From positions 59,538-123,537 of the forward strand of contig LNDW01000011.1 of NCBI GenBank assembly GCA_001464815.1: 64,000 bases of DNA, written 5' to 3'. This stretch comes from Betaproteobacteria bacterium Ga0077527. Its GTDB lineage: Bacteria; Pseudomonadota; Gammaproteobacteria; Burkholderiales; SG8-41. The notes beneath the pieces are model-generated. The model had not been told where the DNA came from. It did not search any database and was given only the letters and a program-made list of their open reading frames with translations. The first letter of the stretch is position 1. Each line of letters begins with the position of its first letter. Below, piece by piece: positions 1-8,041 of the stretch. Both the position numbers and the translations under genes were made by a program.

Positions 1-2
1 CC

Positions 3-1001
3 GGCGGCGCGGTGGGCTACGGCAACATCGACCCCACGCCCGGCTATACCACCGAGACCATCGAGGACAGCCTGCGCATGATCCGCGACCGGCTGGCGCC
101 GGCGGTGATTGGCATGGACCCGACCAACCTGCACCAGGTCAATGCCCGCATTGACGCGGTGACGTCGGGTTTCCTCGACGCCAAATCCACCATCGACATG
201 GCCTGCACCGACCTCTCGGCGCGGGTGGCGGGGGTGGCCGTGCACACCTGGCTCGGCGGCGCGGTGAAGGACCGCCTGAGTTTCAATGCCTGGATCGGCA
301 TCCTGCCGCCGGACGAGGCGGCGAAGCAGACCAAAGGCTGGCAGGACCAGGGGTTCAACTCCTGCAAGATCAAGGTCGGCGCCGACATCAAGGCCGACAG
401 CGACCGCGTCAAGGCGGTGCGCGAGGCTGTCGGCCCCGATTTCAACATCCGCATCGATGCCAACGCCGGCTACGATGCCGACACCTCGATTGCGCTGGCC
501 GAACTGGTGGCGCCGTACAGGCTGCAGTTGTTCGAGCAGCCGGTGCCGGCGGACGATCTCGCCGGCATGGCGCGGGTGCGCAAGGCGGCGAATGCGGTGG
601 GCCTGTCGATCATGGCCGACGAATCGGTGCTCGACCATGCCAGCCTGATCAACATCATCCGAATGGATGCGGCCGACATCGTCAAGGTCAAGGTGATGAA
701 GCAGGGCGGCTTCCTGAACACGCGGCGCATGATCGCCACCGCGGAGGCCGCGGGCATCCGCTGCGTGGTCGGCCACGGCTTCGGCCTCGGCGTGAACACC
801 ATGGCCGAGGTGATGCTGGCCGCGACTTCGCACAACGTCATCGACGGCCTCGAATGCGTGGGGCCGCTGAAGACCCGGGACGATGTGGTCACGCAGAAGA
901 TGGACCAGAGCAGGGGCAGCATCGCGCTGCCGCAGGGCCCGGGCCTTGGCGTCACGCTGGACGATGCCAAGCTTGCGCAGTACCGCTTCGAGATTCAGTA
1001 A
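3..1001 (+). CDS. Mandelate racemase/muconate lactonizing enzyme family protein (5' end outside window)
   Basis: Enolase-superfamily enzyme that would abstract a proton alpha to a carboxylate of a small organic acid. The reading frame is open to the left edge, so about 40-50 N-terminal residues (part of the capping domain) are probably missing; the GTG at 12 is not taken as the start. The (beta/alpha)8 barrel signature is visible: KIKVG (first catalytic Lys pair), metal ligands in RIDANAG, FEQPV and MADES, and a second catalytic Lys in VKVKVMKQGG. The pattern fits the MLE/dipeptide-epimerase-like subgroup more than mandelate racemase itself. It heads a plus-strand run with a TctC binding protein 90 nt downstream, so the substrate is probably an imported carboxylate. 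Exact substrate unknown. Confidence 0.85.
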   Translation, partial: GGAVGYGNIDPTPGYTTETIEDSLRMIRDRLAPAVIGMDPTNLHQVNARIDAVTSGFLDAKSTIDMACTDLSARVAGVAVHTWLGGAVKDRLSFNAWIGILPPDEAAKQTKGWQDQGFNSCKIKVGADIKADSDRVKAVREAVGPDFNIRIDANAGYDADTSIALAELVAPYRLQLFEQPVPADDLAGMARVRKAANAVGLSIMADESVLDHASLINIIRMDAADIVKVKVMKQGGFLNTRRMIATAEAAGIRCVVGHGFGLGVNTMAEVMLAATSHNVIDGLECVGPLKTRDDVVTQKMDQSRGSIALPQGPGLGVTLDDAKLAQYRFEIQ

Positions 1002-1091
1002 CAGTCATTGCCGCGGGCACCGGCAATGCTTCAGCAGCACTTACAAGCCACAACAGCGGCGTCTCCAGGGACGTGTCGCGGAGGGGGAATA

Positions 1092-2048
1092 ATGCAATTA
1101 AAACAATCGGTTATTGGGGCAATCCTGGCCTGTGTGCCGTTCGCAGCGTTGGCGCAGGCCTGGCCGGCGAAGCCGGTGACGATGCTGGTGTGGTCGGCGG
1201 CCGGCTCGCCAGTGGACATTTACGGTCGCACCCTTGCCAGGCTGCTCACCGCCGAACTGGGGCAGAACGTGGTGGTGGAAAACCGCACCGGCGGCTCCGG
1301 CATCGTGATGGTCAATTCGCTGGTGCGCGCGCCGGCTGACGGCTACACCATCGCCGCCAACACCCTCTCGCTGGCGACGCTGTTCAGCGAGAAGACCGCG
1401 CAGTTCAAGCTCGATGACCTGCAGATGGTGGCGCGCTCGCAGATCGACCCCTACGGCCTGATCGTGCACACCTCCACGCCGTTCAGGACCATCGAGCAGT
1501 TCGTCGCCTTCGCGCGCAAGAAGCCCGGCTATCTCAACGTGGCCGGGCCGTTCGCGATCAGCTCGCACCGCGTGGCCTGGGAGGTGTTTGCCGATGTCGC
1601 CAAATTCAAGACCACCTGGGTGCCTTATCCCGGCGGCGGCCCGGCGCTGACGGCGATTGCCGGCGGCCACGTGGATGCCGCGGCGACCAATCCCGGTAAC
1701 GTGAAACCGATGATCGACGCCGGCAAGGTGCGCGTGATCGCGGTGTCTTCTGAGAAGCGGCTGGAGGATTTCCCCGACGTGCCGACCTACCGGGAAAAAG
1801 GCTGGGACGTGGTGCGTTACCAGTGGCGCGGCATCATGGTCCGCGCCGGCACGCCGCGTCCGGTGGTGGACCGCCTCGCCTCGGCGATCCAGAAGGCGCA
1901 GCAGGCGCCGGCCTGGAAAACCTATCTGCAGCAGGTGTCGCAGCTTGACGGCTTCCAGGGACCGGAAGCCTTCCGCGCGCAACTGCTGCAGGACATCAAG
2001 GAAACCGAGGTGGTGAAGAAAAAGCTCGGCCTTGTGGAAACACAGTAA
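1092..2048 (+). CDS. Tripartite tricarboxylate transporter substrate-binding protein (TctC/Bug family)
   Basis: Periplasmic solute receptor of the Bug/TctC family, 318 residues. The ATG at 1092 is chosen because it follows a GAGGGGGA ribosome-binding site and opens a clear signal peptide (about residues 1-21, ending ALAQA). The mature protein starts with the family's WPAKPVTMLVW strand; VVVENRTGGSGIV and the PADGYT turn form the ligand pocket that typically holds a carboxylate. No TctA/TctB membrane genes are adjacent, which is usual for the expanded orphan Bug sets of Burkholderiales; it presumably feeds a permease encoded elsewhere. Its position between an MLE-family enzyme and an isocitrate-lyase-like enzyme suggests a hydroxy- or dicarboxylic acid ligand. 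Confidence 0.92.
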   Translation: MQLKQSVIGAILACVPFAALAQAWPAKPVTMLVWSAAGSPVDIYGRTLARLLTAELGQNVVVENRTGGSGIVMVNSLVRAPADGYTIAANTLSLATLFSEKTAQFKLDDLQMVARSQIDPYGLIVHTSTPFRTIEQFVAFARKKPGYLNVAGPFAISSHRVAWEVFADVAKFKTTWVPYPGGGPALTAIAGGHVDAAATNPGNVKPMIDAGKVRVIAVSSEKRLEDFPDVPTYREKGWDVVRYQWRGIMVRAGTPRPVVDRLASAIQKAQQAPAWKTYLQQVSQLDGFQGPEAFRAQLLQDIKETEVVKKKLGLVETQ

Positions 2049-2058
2049 TCAATTAACG

Positions 2059-2089
2059 GGATGGACAGGATGGACAGGATTTTCAGGAT
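2059..2089 (+). repeat. GGATGGACAGGAT-type repeat, copy 1
   Basis: Tandem iterations of GGATGGACA/GGATTTTCA directly after the preceding stop codon. The AGGA at 2085-2088 lies 7 nt before the ATG at 2096 and so doubles as the ribosome-binding site. A second copy with the same left flank (AATCAATT) is at 4321-4346. Confidence 0.75.
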
Positions 2090-2095
2090 AAAACG

Positions 2096-2989
2096 ATGAC
2101 GACATTGACGGTACGGCAGCAGTTGCGAAAACGGCTCACCGAGGGCGGCATGATCGTGGCGCCAGGGATTTATGACGCCTATGGCGCGCGGATGGTGGAG
2201 AAGGCCGGATTTGAGGCGGTGTACATGACCGGCAACGGCGTGTCGGCCTGCCTGCTTGGTCAGCCCGATGTCGGCATGGTTGACCTGTCGCTGTTCGCGG
2301 CACATGCGCACCGCGCGGCGGCCTGCGTGAACATTCCGCTGATCTGTGATGCAGATACCGGTTACGGCAATGCGGTGAACGTCAAGCACACCGTACGTGA
2401 GTTCGAGTCCGCCGGTGTTGCCGCGATCCACATTGAAGACCAGGTGATGCCCAAGCGCTGCGGCCATCTGCCGGGTTCACGTCCGGTGGTGTCGCTGGCG
2501 GAGCACGCCGGCAAGATCGAAGCCGCGGCGGCGGCGCGCCGCGATCCGGATTTCATCATCATCGCGCGCACCGATGCGGCGACCGGGTTGGGACTGGATG
2601 AGGCCATCCGCCGCGGCCAGGCCTACCGCAAGGCCGGTGCCGATGTGGTGTTTGTTGAACTGAAGAACAGCCCGACCATCCTCGACGACCTGAAGCGGGT
2701 GACGGCAGAGTCCGGCGCGCCCTGCCTGGTCAATATCGACGGCGGTGGCAAGCTTGGTGAGCTCACGGTGCCGGAAATCGAGGCGCTGGGTTTTCGTATT
2801 GCGATTTTCCCCGGACTCGCGCGTAATGCCGCCGGTTTTGCGATCAGCCATGCGCTGGGCACACTGAAGCGCGACGGCAATACCAAGGCGGTGCGCGACC
2901 GCATGCTGACGATGAAGGAGTACAACGAAATCCTCGATCTTGGCGCGGTGGAGGATTGGGAAAAACGCTTCATGCAAAACCGGCAGTAA
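2096..2989 (+). CDS. Isocitrate lyase/PEP mutase family protein (methylisocitrate lyase or oxaloacetate decarboxylase-like)
   Basis: A 297-residue (beta/alpha)8 barrel enzyme of the ICL/PEPM superfamily that cleaves or decarboxylates C-C bonds of 2-hydroxy or 2-oxo dicarboxylates using Mg2+. Seen in order: the N-terminal LVAPG-type start (MIVAPGIYDAYGAR), the metal-binding DADTGYG loop (about residue 82), the EDQVMPKRCGH active-site loop whose KRCGH cysteine is the lyase acid, and the IIARTDA strand. The KRCGH motif favours a true lyase (2-methylisocitrate-lyase-like) over PEP mutase. Length is normal for the family. It sits between TctC and FMN hydroxy-acid dehydrogenase genes. Its ribosome-binding site lies within a dispersed repeat. 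Confidence 0.87.
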   Translation: MTTLTVRQQLRKRLTEGGMIVAPGIYDAYGARMVEKAGFEAVYMTGNGVSACLLGQPDVGMVDLSLFAAHAHRAAACVNIPLICDADTGYGNAVNVKHTVREFESAGVAAIHIEDQVMPKRCGHLPGSRPVVSLAEHAGKIEAAAAARRDPDFIIIARTDAATGLGLDEAIRRGQAYRKAGADVVFVELKNSPTILDDLKRVTAESGAPCLVNIDGGGKLGELTVPEIEALGFRIAIFPGLARNAAGFAISHALGTLKRDGNTKAVRDRMLTMKEYNEILDLGAVEDWEKRFMQNRQ

Positions 2990-3014
2990 TTTGCATGTGT
3001 TGATGATTTTTATT

Positions 3015-3036
3015 TAAGTAATTGTTTTTAAACAAT
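3015..3036 (+). repeat. AT-rich dispersed motif, copy A
   Basis: TAAGTAATTGTTTTTA followed by AACAAT, 25 nt after the stop codon of the upstream gene, in an otherwise GC-rich region. Nearly identical copies occur at 7923, 31408, 44594 (reverse), 49086 and 59749. Confidence 0.7.
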
Positions 3037-3086
3037 ATTTTATTAATAGTCAAGGTTGGCACAAGCTGACCACCGGAGTCCCAGCA

Positions 3087-4310
3087 ATGGCCGCATCCCG
3101 CAAGAGCAAAAAGACCGCCAGCAAAAAATCCGCAGCCGCCAACACCCGCGCTGCCGCCAAACCCGCCGCTCGCAAGAGCGCGGCCAAGCCTGCGAAAAAA
3201 TCATCCAATCCGCTGGGCCTGGAGAAAAAAGTCCCCGGCCAGTTCGATACCCTGCAGGAAATCGCGCTTGCAGCCTGGCGCAAGATGCCGGCGCCGGTGT
3301 GGGAGCACCTGATGGGTGGTTCCGATTCGGAGATGACGCTGCGCCGTAACCGCGCCAGCCTTGATGCACTGGCACTGCGCCAGCGTGTGCTGGTCGATGT
3401 GCGCCAGATCGACATGAGCACCTCACTGCTCGGCCAGGCGATGACCATTCCGGTGTTTCCGGCGCCGGTCGGCGGCTTTCTGAGCAAGGTGCACCACGAA
3501 GGCGGCCCGGCGGTTGCGCGTGCCGCGGTGTCGCGCGGCACCACGGCTTTTATTGCCACGGCGGCCAAGCCCAGCCTCGAGGCGGCGCAGCAGGCGGTGG
3601 ACCGCAGGCTGGTGTTCCAGCTTTATGTGCGCGGCGACCGGACCTGGATTGAAGGTGTGCTCGACCGCGTCAAGGCGGCGAAATACGCTGCGCTGTGCGT
3701 GACGGTGGACCGCAATTACTACGGCCGCCGCGAGCGCGACATTGTCAGCGGCCTGCCGGTGAAGGAGGGCTTTGGCGACCAGTCGTACCAGGCCAGCCTG
3801 AACTGGAAGGATCTGGTGTGGATGAAGGAGCGTGTCGGCCTGCCGCTGATCGCCAAGGGTGTGGCCACCGCCGAAGACGCCGAGCTGGCTGTTGAACACG
3901 GCGCTGATGTGGTCTATGTCTCCAATCATGGTGGCCGTCAGCTCGACCACGGCCAGGGCGGCGCCGAGGTGCTGGCCGAAGTGGTGAGGGCGGTGGCGGG
4001 GCGCGCCGAAGTGCTCGCCGACGGCGGCGTGATGCGCGGCACCGACGTGGTGAAAATGCTCTGCCTCGGCGCGCGCGCCGTGGGCGTGGGCAAGCTGCTC
4101 GGACTGGCGCTGTCGGCCGGTGGCGAGGCCGGGGTGGCGCGCATGCTCGAGTTGATGGAAATCGAGATTCGCCATGTGCTGGGCCTGATGGGCGTCACGT
4201 CCATCAAACAGCTCGGCCCGCAGTGGCTGCGTGAGGTGCCGGTACTCGGCACGCCGAGCTCGATCAGCGCCTACCCGCTGCTTGAAGATGCGGTACGCCG
4301 CGGACGTTAA
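3087..4310 (+). CDS. FMN-dependent alpha-hydroxy acid dehydrogenase with Lys/Ala-rich N-terminal tail
   Basis: FMN (beta/alpha)8 enzyme oxidising an L-2-hydroxy acid to a 2-oxo acid (lactate/glycolate/mandelate oxidase superfamily), 407 residues. Visible active-site residues: FQLYV tyrosine, TVDRNYYGRRERD, the IAKGV lysine, catalytic His and Arg in SNHGGRQLD, and the phosphate-binding LADGGVMRGTDV and GVGK. The Tyr usually found in the first helix (YYxxGAxDE) is replaced in HLMGGSDSE. Residues 1-44 form an unusual K/A/S-rich basic tail resembling histone-H1-like bacterial tails and are not part of the fold. It lies in a catabolic run between an ICL-like enzyme and TctC. The substrate cannot be assigned. 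Confidence 0.88.
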   Translation: MAASRKSKKTASKKSAAANTRAAAKPAARKSAAKPAKKSSNPLGLEKKVPGQFDTLQEIALAAWRKMPAPVWEHLMGGSDSEMTLRRNRASLDALALRQRVLVDVRQIDMSTSLLGQAMTIPVFPAPVGGFLSKVHHEGGPAVARAAVSRGTTAFIATAAKPSLEAAQQAVDRRLVFQLYVRGDRTWIEGVLDRVKAAKYAALCVTVDRNYYGRRERDIVSGLPVKEGFGDQSYQASLNWKDLVWMKERVGLPLIAKGVATAEDAELAVEHGADVVYVSNHGGRQLDHGQGGAEVLAEVVRAVAGRAEVLADGGVMRGTDVVKMLCLGARAVGVGKLLGLALSAGGEAGVARMLELMEIEIRHVLGLMGVTSIKQLGPQWLREVPVLGTPSSISAYPLLEDAVRRGR

Positions 4311-4320
4311 CAATCAATTT

Positions 4321-4346
4321 ACAGGATGGACAGGATGATCAGGATG
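4321..4346 (+). repeat. GGATGGACAGGAT-type repeat, copy 2
   Basis: ACAGGATGGACAGGATG unit preceded by AATCAATTT, matching copy 1 at 2059 and its flank. It contains three in-frame ATGs (4326, 4335, 4344); AGGA at 4323 and at 4332 each sit 8 nt before an ATG, so the repeat makes the translation start of the next gene. Confidence 0.75.
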
Positions 4347-5327
4347 AACTGCAAAAAGACGGTGATGCTGGCTGCGATGTTGGCTGTATCGGCGCTGCCG
4401 GCACAGGCGCAGACGGCGGAAAACTATCCGGTGAAACCGGTGCGCATGGTGGTGCCCTTCGCGCCGGGCGGCGCCTCGGATCTGGTCGGCAGGCTGATGC
4501 AGCCGCGGCTGCAGCAGGAGCTGGGCCAGCAGGTGCTGATCGACAACCGTGCCGGTGCATCGGGCAACATCGGCGTTGAAGTCGCAGCCAAGGCGCCGGC
4601 CGACGGTTACACCATCCTGCTCGGCAACATCGGCACCATGGCGATCAACCCGAGCATCTATCCCAAATTCCCGATCCGTCCGGTGCGCGATTTTTCGCCG
4701 GTGACCCAGGTGGTGGATGTGCCGGTGGGGCTGGCGGTGCATCCCTCGGTACCGGTGAAGAACATGCGCGAGTTCATCGCTTTCGCCCGCGCCAACAAGG
4801 GCAAGCTGAACTACGGTTCGGCCGGTGCCGGCAGCAACGGCCGCCTCGAGATGGAGCAGTTCATGCGCCTCACCGGCCTTGACCTGGTGCACATCCCGTA
4901 CAAGGGTGGCGCCGGCGCCGCGGCGACCGCGCTGCTCACCGGCGAGGTCGGTGTGGCTTTTGTCAGCATCGCCTCGGTGATGCCGCATGTGCGCAACAAC
5001 AAGATGAAAATCCTCGGCGTGTCGGCGGTGCGGCGCATCAAGGCGCTGCCCGATGTGCCGACCATGCCCGAACTCGGCTACAAGGACATGAACACCGGCT
5101 CGTGGCAGGGCATTTATGTGCCCGCCGGAACGCCGCGCCCGGTGATCGACCGCCTGTTCGCGGCCTCGGTGAAAACCATGGCCGATGCCGAGATCATCAA
5201 GCGCGTCAACGACAGCGGCGCCGAGGTCATCGTCAGCGCTTCGCCCGAGGAGTTCACCGCCTTCATGCGGGCACAGAACGAACGCTTCGTGCAGGTGGTC
5301 AAGCAGATCGGCGGCATCACCGAATAA
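4344..5327 (+). CDS. TctC/Bug family substrate-binding protein
   Basis: Periplasmic carboxylate receptor, 327 residues from the ATG at 4344 (in-frame ATGs at 4335 and 4326 are alternatives created by the repeat at 4321). A signal peptide of about 22 residues ends PAQAQ; the mature part opens YPVKPVRMVVPFAPGG, with IDNRAGASGNIG and PADGYT as the Bug pocket signatures. All are typical of the family and length is normal. No tctAB neighbours. It is followed 15 nt later by an isopropylmalate-dehydrogenase-like gene, which suggests uptake of a malate- or tartrate-type acid; that is inference from context only. Confidence 0.92.
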   Translation: MNCKKTVMLAAMLAVSALPAQAQTAENYPVKPVRMVVPFAPGGASDLVGRLMQPRLQQELGQQVLIDNRAGASGNIGVEVAAKAPADGYTILLGNIGTMAINPSIYPKFPIRPVRDFSPVTQVVDVPVGLAVHPSVPVKNMREFIAFARANKGKLNYGSAGAGSNGRLEMEQFMRLTGLDLVHIPYKGGAGAAATALLTGEVGVAFVSIASVMPHVRNNKMKILGVSAVRRIKALPDVPTMPELGYKDMNTGSWQGIYVPAGTPRPVIDRLFAASVKTMADAEIIKRVNDSGAEVIVSASPEEFTAFMRAQNERFVQVVKQIGGITE

Positions 5328-5342
5328 CCGAAAGGAACAACC

Positions 5343-6398
5343 GTGTACAAGATCGCGATTCTGGAAGGTGATGACATCGGCCTCGAAGTGGTGCCGGAGT
5401 GCGTAAAGGTGATGAAGGCCGCCGCGGCCAAGGCCGGGCTGCAGATCGAATGGCTGCCGCTGCCGATCGGCCGCAAGGGCCACGAGAGCCACGGCCACAC
5501 CATGCCGCAGGTGACGGTGGACACGCTGAAAACCGTGAACGGCTGGGTGCAGGGCCCCATCGGCCACAACATGTACCCGCGCAACGACAACACCTGGATC
5601 AACCCGCCGCTGCGCAAAAAGTTCGAACTCTTCGCCAACGTCAAGCCGGTGAAGTCCTACCCGAACCTGCCGTCGCTGCACAAGGACGTGGACATCGTGT
5701 TCCTGCGCGAAACCACGGAGGGCATGCAGTCGAGCAGCGTGGTCTATGCCGGCGCCGGCGAATTCCAGCCCAACGAGGACATCGCCGTCGGCATGCGCGT
5801 GGTCACCCGCAAGGGTGCCAGCCGCGTGGCGAAGGAAGCCTTTGAAATCGCCCGCACGCGCAAGCGCAAGAAGGTCACCGCGCTGCACAAGGAGCCGGTG
5901 TACCGGCTGGTCTGCGGCATGTTCGCGCGCGAGTGCCGCGCGATGGCGAAAAACTATCCGGATGTCGAGTTCGAGGAAGTGCTGATCGACGGCTTCGCGA
6001 TGAAGGCGGTGATGCGGCCGCAGCAGTATGACGTGGTGGTCACCACCAACCAGTTCGGCGACATCATGACCGACCTCGGCGCGGGTCTGGTCGGCGGCCT
6101 CGGCCTCGCACCCGGCCTGGTGGTTGGCGAGAAGCAGGCGATGGCGCAGGCCACGCATGGCTCGGCGCCGGACATTGCCGGCAAGAACATCGCCAATCCC
6201 TACGCGATGATCATGTCGGGTCAGATGTTGTTCGAATGGCTGGGCCGCACGCGTAATGACCCCAAGGCCGCAGCTGCGGCGAAGCTGATCGATGCCGCGG
6301 TGGACAAGGTGGTTGCCGAGGCGAAACACCTCACCGGCGACCTCGGGGGCAAGGCCGGCACCACGCAGATGGGTGATGCCATCGCGGCTGCGGTGTAG
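5343..6398 (+). CDS. Isocitrate/isopropylmalate dehydrogenase family protein
   Basis: NAD(P)- and metal-dependent beta-decarboxylating dehydrogenase of a 2-hydroxy-dicarboxylate, 351 residues. Start is GTG 5343 (GTG TAC AAG) behind AAAGGAAC. Family landmarks: ILEGDDIGLEVVPE at the N-terminus, RETTEGMQSS in the substrate loop, the lysine of HKEPVY, the metal-binding aspartates of GDIMTDLGAGLVGGLGLAPG, and ATHGSAPDIAGKNIANP in the coenzyme site. The substrate loop differs from canonical LeuB, so a tartrate/malate-type or homoisocitrate-like role is possible. It is the last gene of the 1-6.4 kb catabolic run. Confidence 0.88.
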   Translation: MYKIAILEGDDIGLEVVPECVKVMKAAAAKAGLQIEWLPLPIGRKGHESHGHTMPQVTVDTLKTVNGWVQGPIGHNMYPRNDNTWINPPLRKKFELFANVKPVKSYPNLPSLHKDVDIVFLRETTEGMQSSSVVYAGAGEFQPNEDIAVGMRVVTRKGASRVAKEAFEIARTRKRKKVTALHKEPVYRLVCGMFARECRAMAKNYPDVEFEEVLIDGFAMKAVMRPQQYDVVVTTNQFGDIMTDLGAGLVGGLGLAPGLVVGEKQAMAQATHGSAPDIAGKNIANPYAMIMSGQMLFEWLGRTRNDPKAAAAAKLIDAAVDKVVAEAKHLTGDLGGKAGTTQMGDAIAAAV

Positions 6399-6417
6399 GC
6401 GTCGCAACCCGCAAGCG

Positions 6418-7107
6418 ATGAAAAAAAACTTATTTAAATCAATAGTTTATATCGCAATGCTGGCGGTTCTGCCGGTTGCTGCCGCGCAACCGCAGCCGGC
6501 GCCTGAGGCGCCGCGACCCGCCGCCAAGGGTGTGCAGGAAAAAGGTCCGCATGGGCATCAGGGACTGGGCTCGCCGGCTCACAAGGGGCAGGCTGCGCAC
6601 AAAGGTGCCGCCGGGCCAGGGCAGGGCAAGGGACCTCCCGCTGGAGCCTTGCGCGGAAAGCGCGAGGTGCTGGCCTGCCGCCTCGGCACCGAAGACCGCC
6701 ATGCGCGCATTGCGGTTGAACTGATCGGCGGGCGCACGCTGAGCGTGGCCTATTACTCCAAGGCCACGCCGCGCACCTGTTCGGTCAATGTCGTGCGCAA
6801 CGACGCCTTCAGCCGCTGGGAAGACAGCGGCCATGTCACCGTGGTCACCCTCACCGAAGACAAGGGCGCGTTCCTGATTGACCACGATCGGCGCTTCGTC
6901 AAATTCCTGTTCCGCGAAATCGATCGCGAACGCTTCTGCGGCATGCCGGGCAAGATCACCGGCAGCCTCACCGTGACCCGCGGCTCCGACCGCTGTGAAC
7001 TGGACGGCGTGATGGATGGCCACGAACTGGCGCGGCCGGAAAATGCCGAAAAGACTGCAGAAAAAACCGCGGAAAAGCTCTCCGAAAAAACTGCCGTCAC
7101 GCCCTGA
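6418..7107 (+). CDS. Hypothetical secreted protein with four cysteines and repetitive charged C-terminus
   Basis: No family recognised. The ATG at 6418 opens a 229-residue protein with a signal peptide (to about AAAQ, residue 22), then a low-complexity Pro/Gly/Lys/His stretch (about 25-75) and a compact domain (about 78-205) with four Cys (LACRLG, RTCSVN, RFCGMP, DRCELD) that could form two disulfides in the periplasm. The C-terminal 25 residues are a degenerate repeat of EKTAEKTAEK. The signal-peptide codons overlap a reverse copy of the AT-rich motif (6432-6449). It stands alone between catabolic genes, followed by a hairpin at 7112. Confidence 0.7.
   Translation: MKKNLFKSIVYIAMLAVLPVAAAQPQPAPEAPRPAAKGVQEKGPHGHQGLGSPAHKGQAAHKGAAGPGQGKGPPAGALRGKREVLACRLGTEDRHARIAVELIGGRTLSVAYYSKATPRTCSVNVVRNDAFSRWEDSGHVTVVTLTEDKGAFLIDHDRRFVKFLFREIDRERFCGMPGKITGSLTVTRGSDRCELDGVMDGHELARPENAEKTAEKTAEKLSEKTAVTP
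6432..6449 (-). repeat. AT-rich dispersed motif, copy B (inside signal-peptide codons)
   Basis: Minus strand reads TAAACTATTGATTTAAAT, matching the family core TAAGTAATTG(A/T)TTTTA. It overlaps codons 5-11 of the secreted protein starting at 6418. Confidence 0.5.
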
Positions 7108-7111
7108 TCAC

Positions 7112-7137
7112 CAGTGGTGCCGCCGGCACCACTGTTC
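7112..7137 (+). terminator. Terminator-like hairpin
   Basis: Perfect 10-bp stem CAGTGGTGCC / GGCACCACTG with GCC loop just after the stop codon at 7107, followed by only a short T-rich tail (TTCTG), so termination strength is uncertain. Confidence 0.5.
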
Positions 7138-7157
7138 TGCAAACCGAAGGAGGCATC

Positions 7158-7781
7158 ATGCTCAAGCTGTTCTATGCCCTGAATACCTGCGCCCTGGCCT
7201 CGCATATCGCGCTGGAAGAAGCCGGAGCGCGCTACGAAACGGTTCGCCTCAATTTCGCCAACGCCGACCAGACCAAACCCGAATACCTCGCGGTGAACCC
7301 GAAGGGCAGGGTGCCGGCGCTGGTCACCGACCGCGGCATCATCACCGAGACCCCGGCGATCCTGCTCTACATCGCGCAGACCCATCCCCAGGCGAAGCTG
7401 GCGCCGCTGGATGATCACTATGCGCTGGCCAAAATGCAGGCTTTCAACAGCTATCTGTGCTCGACGGTGCATGTCGCGCATGCCCACGGACGCCGCGGCA
7501 AGCGCTGGGCGGATGAGGCTTCGTCACATGAGGACATGCTGCGCAAGGTGCCGCAGACGATGACCGCCTGTTACGAACTGATCGAGCACGAGATGCTTGC
7601 CGGCCCGTGGGTGATGGGTGCGGAGTTCAGTGTTGCCGACGTTTATCTGCACACCATCTCGGGCTGGCTGCAGGGCGACAAGGTCGATATCGCGCGCTTC
7701 CCCAAGGTGCATGATCACTTCCAGCGCATGGCGGCGCGGCCGGCGGTGCAAAGGGTGCTGGCTGCGGAGCAGGCGGGCTGA
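7158..7781 (+). CDS. Glutathione S-transferase family protein (beta-class-like)
   Basis: Cytosolic GST of 207 residues behind a good GAAGGAGG site. The N-terminal thioredoxin fold begins MLKLFYALNTCALASHIALEE; Cys11 sits where beta-class bacterial GSTs have the catalytic Cys (NTCALASHI resembles GACSLAPHI). PKGRVPALVTDRG gives the cis-Pro and ITETPAIL supplies the Glu-Ser/Thr glutathione contact. The helical domain ends with a conserved GAEFSVADVYLHT N-capping motif. Length is normal. Substrate is unknown; it is not obviously in an operon with the genes around it. Confidence 0.9.
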   Translation: MLKLFYALNTCALASHIALEEAGARYETVRLNFANADQTKPEYLAVNPKGRVPALVTDRGIITETPAILLYIAQTHPQAKLAPLDDHYALAKMQAFNSYLCSTVHVAHAHGRRGKRWADEASSHEDMLRKVPQTMTACYELIEHEMLAGPWVMGAEFSVADVYLHTISGWLQGDKVDIARFPKVHDHFQRMAARPAVQRVLAAEQAG

Positions 7782-7922
7782 TCAAGGCCGGGTGCAGCTT
7801 CAGCCAAGAGGTGTGGTTGCGAAACGCAAGAATTACCGATGCCCTTAATGCTTTCGGAGCCGATCATGGGGTGTCGCTTTTCATCCAGATTTTATCAAGG
7901 TCGAAAACACCAAAAATATCAA

Positions 7923-7945
7923 TAAGTATTTGTTTTTATTGAATA
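7923..7945 (+). repeat. AT-rich dispersed motif, copy C
   Basis: TAAGTATTTGTTTTTATTGA in the 260-nt gap between the GST and the HEPN-like gene. The gap also holds a G-U-tolerant hairpin at 7989-8011 (TTATGCGGC / GTCGTATAA) and otherwise nothing I recognise. Confidence 0.65.
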
Positions 7946-8041
7946 AATAATGAAGGGGTCACGGGATGTTATCCATCGTACTGGAATGTTATGCGGCGTT
8001 TTGTCGTATAAAACTAGTTAGGCATCACAAGGGCCGTTTCT

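Noticed and set aside
4314..6407. Very long (about 700 codons) open frame antisense to the TctC and isopropylmalate-dehydrogenase-like genes
   Set aside because: His/Arg/Asp-rich translation with no family similarity; a frequent artefact opposite GC-rich genes. The plus-strand genes have clear families and ribosome-binding sites.
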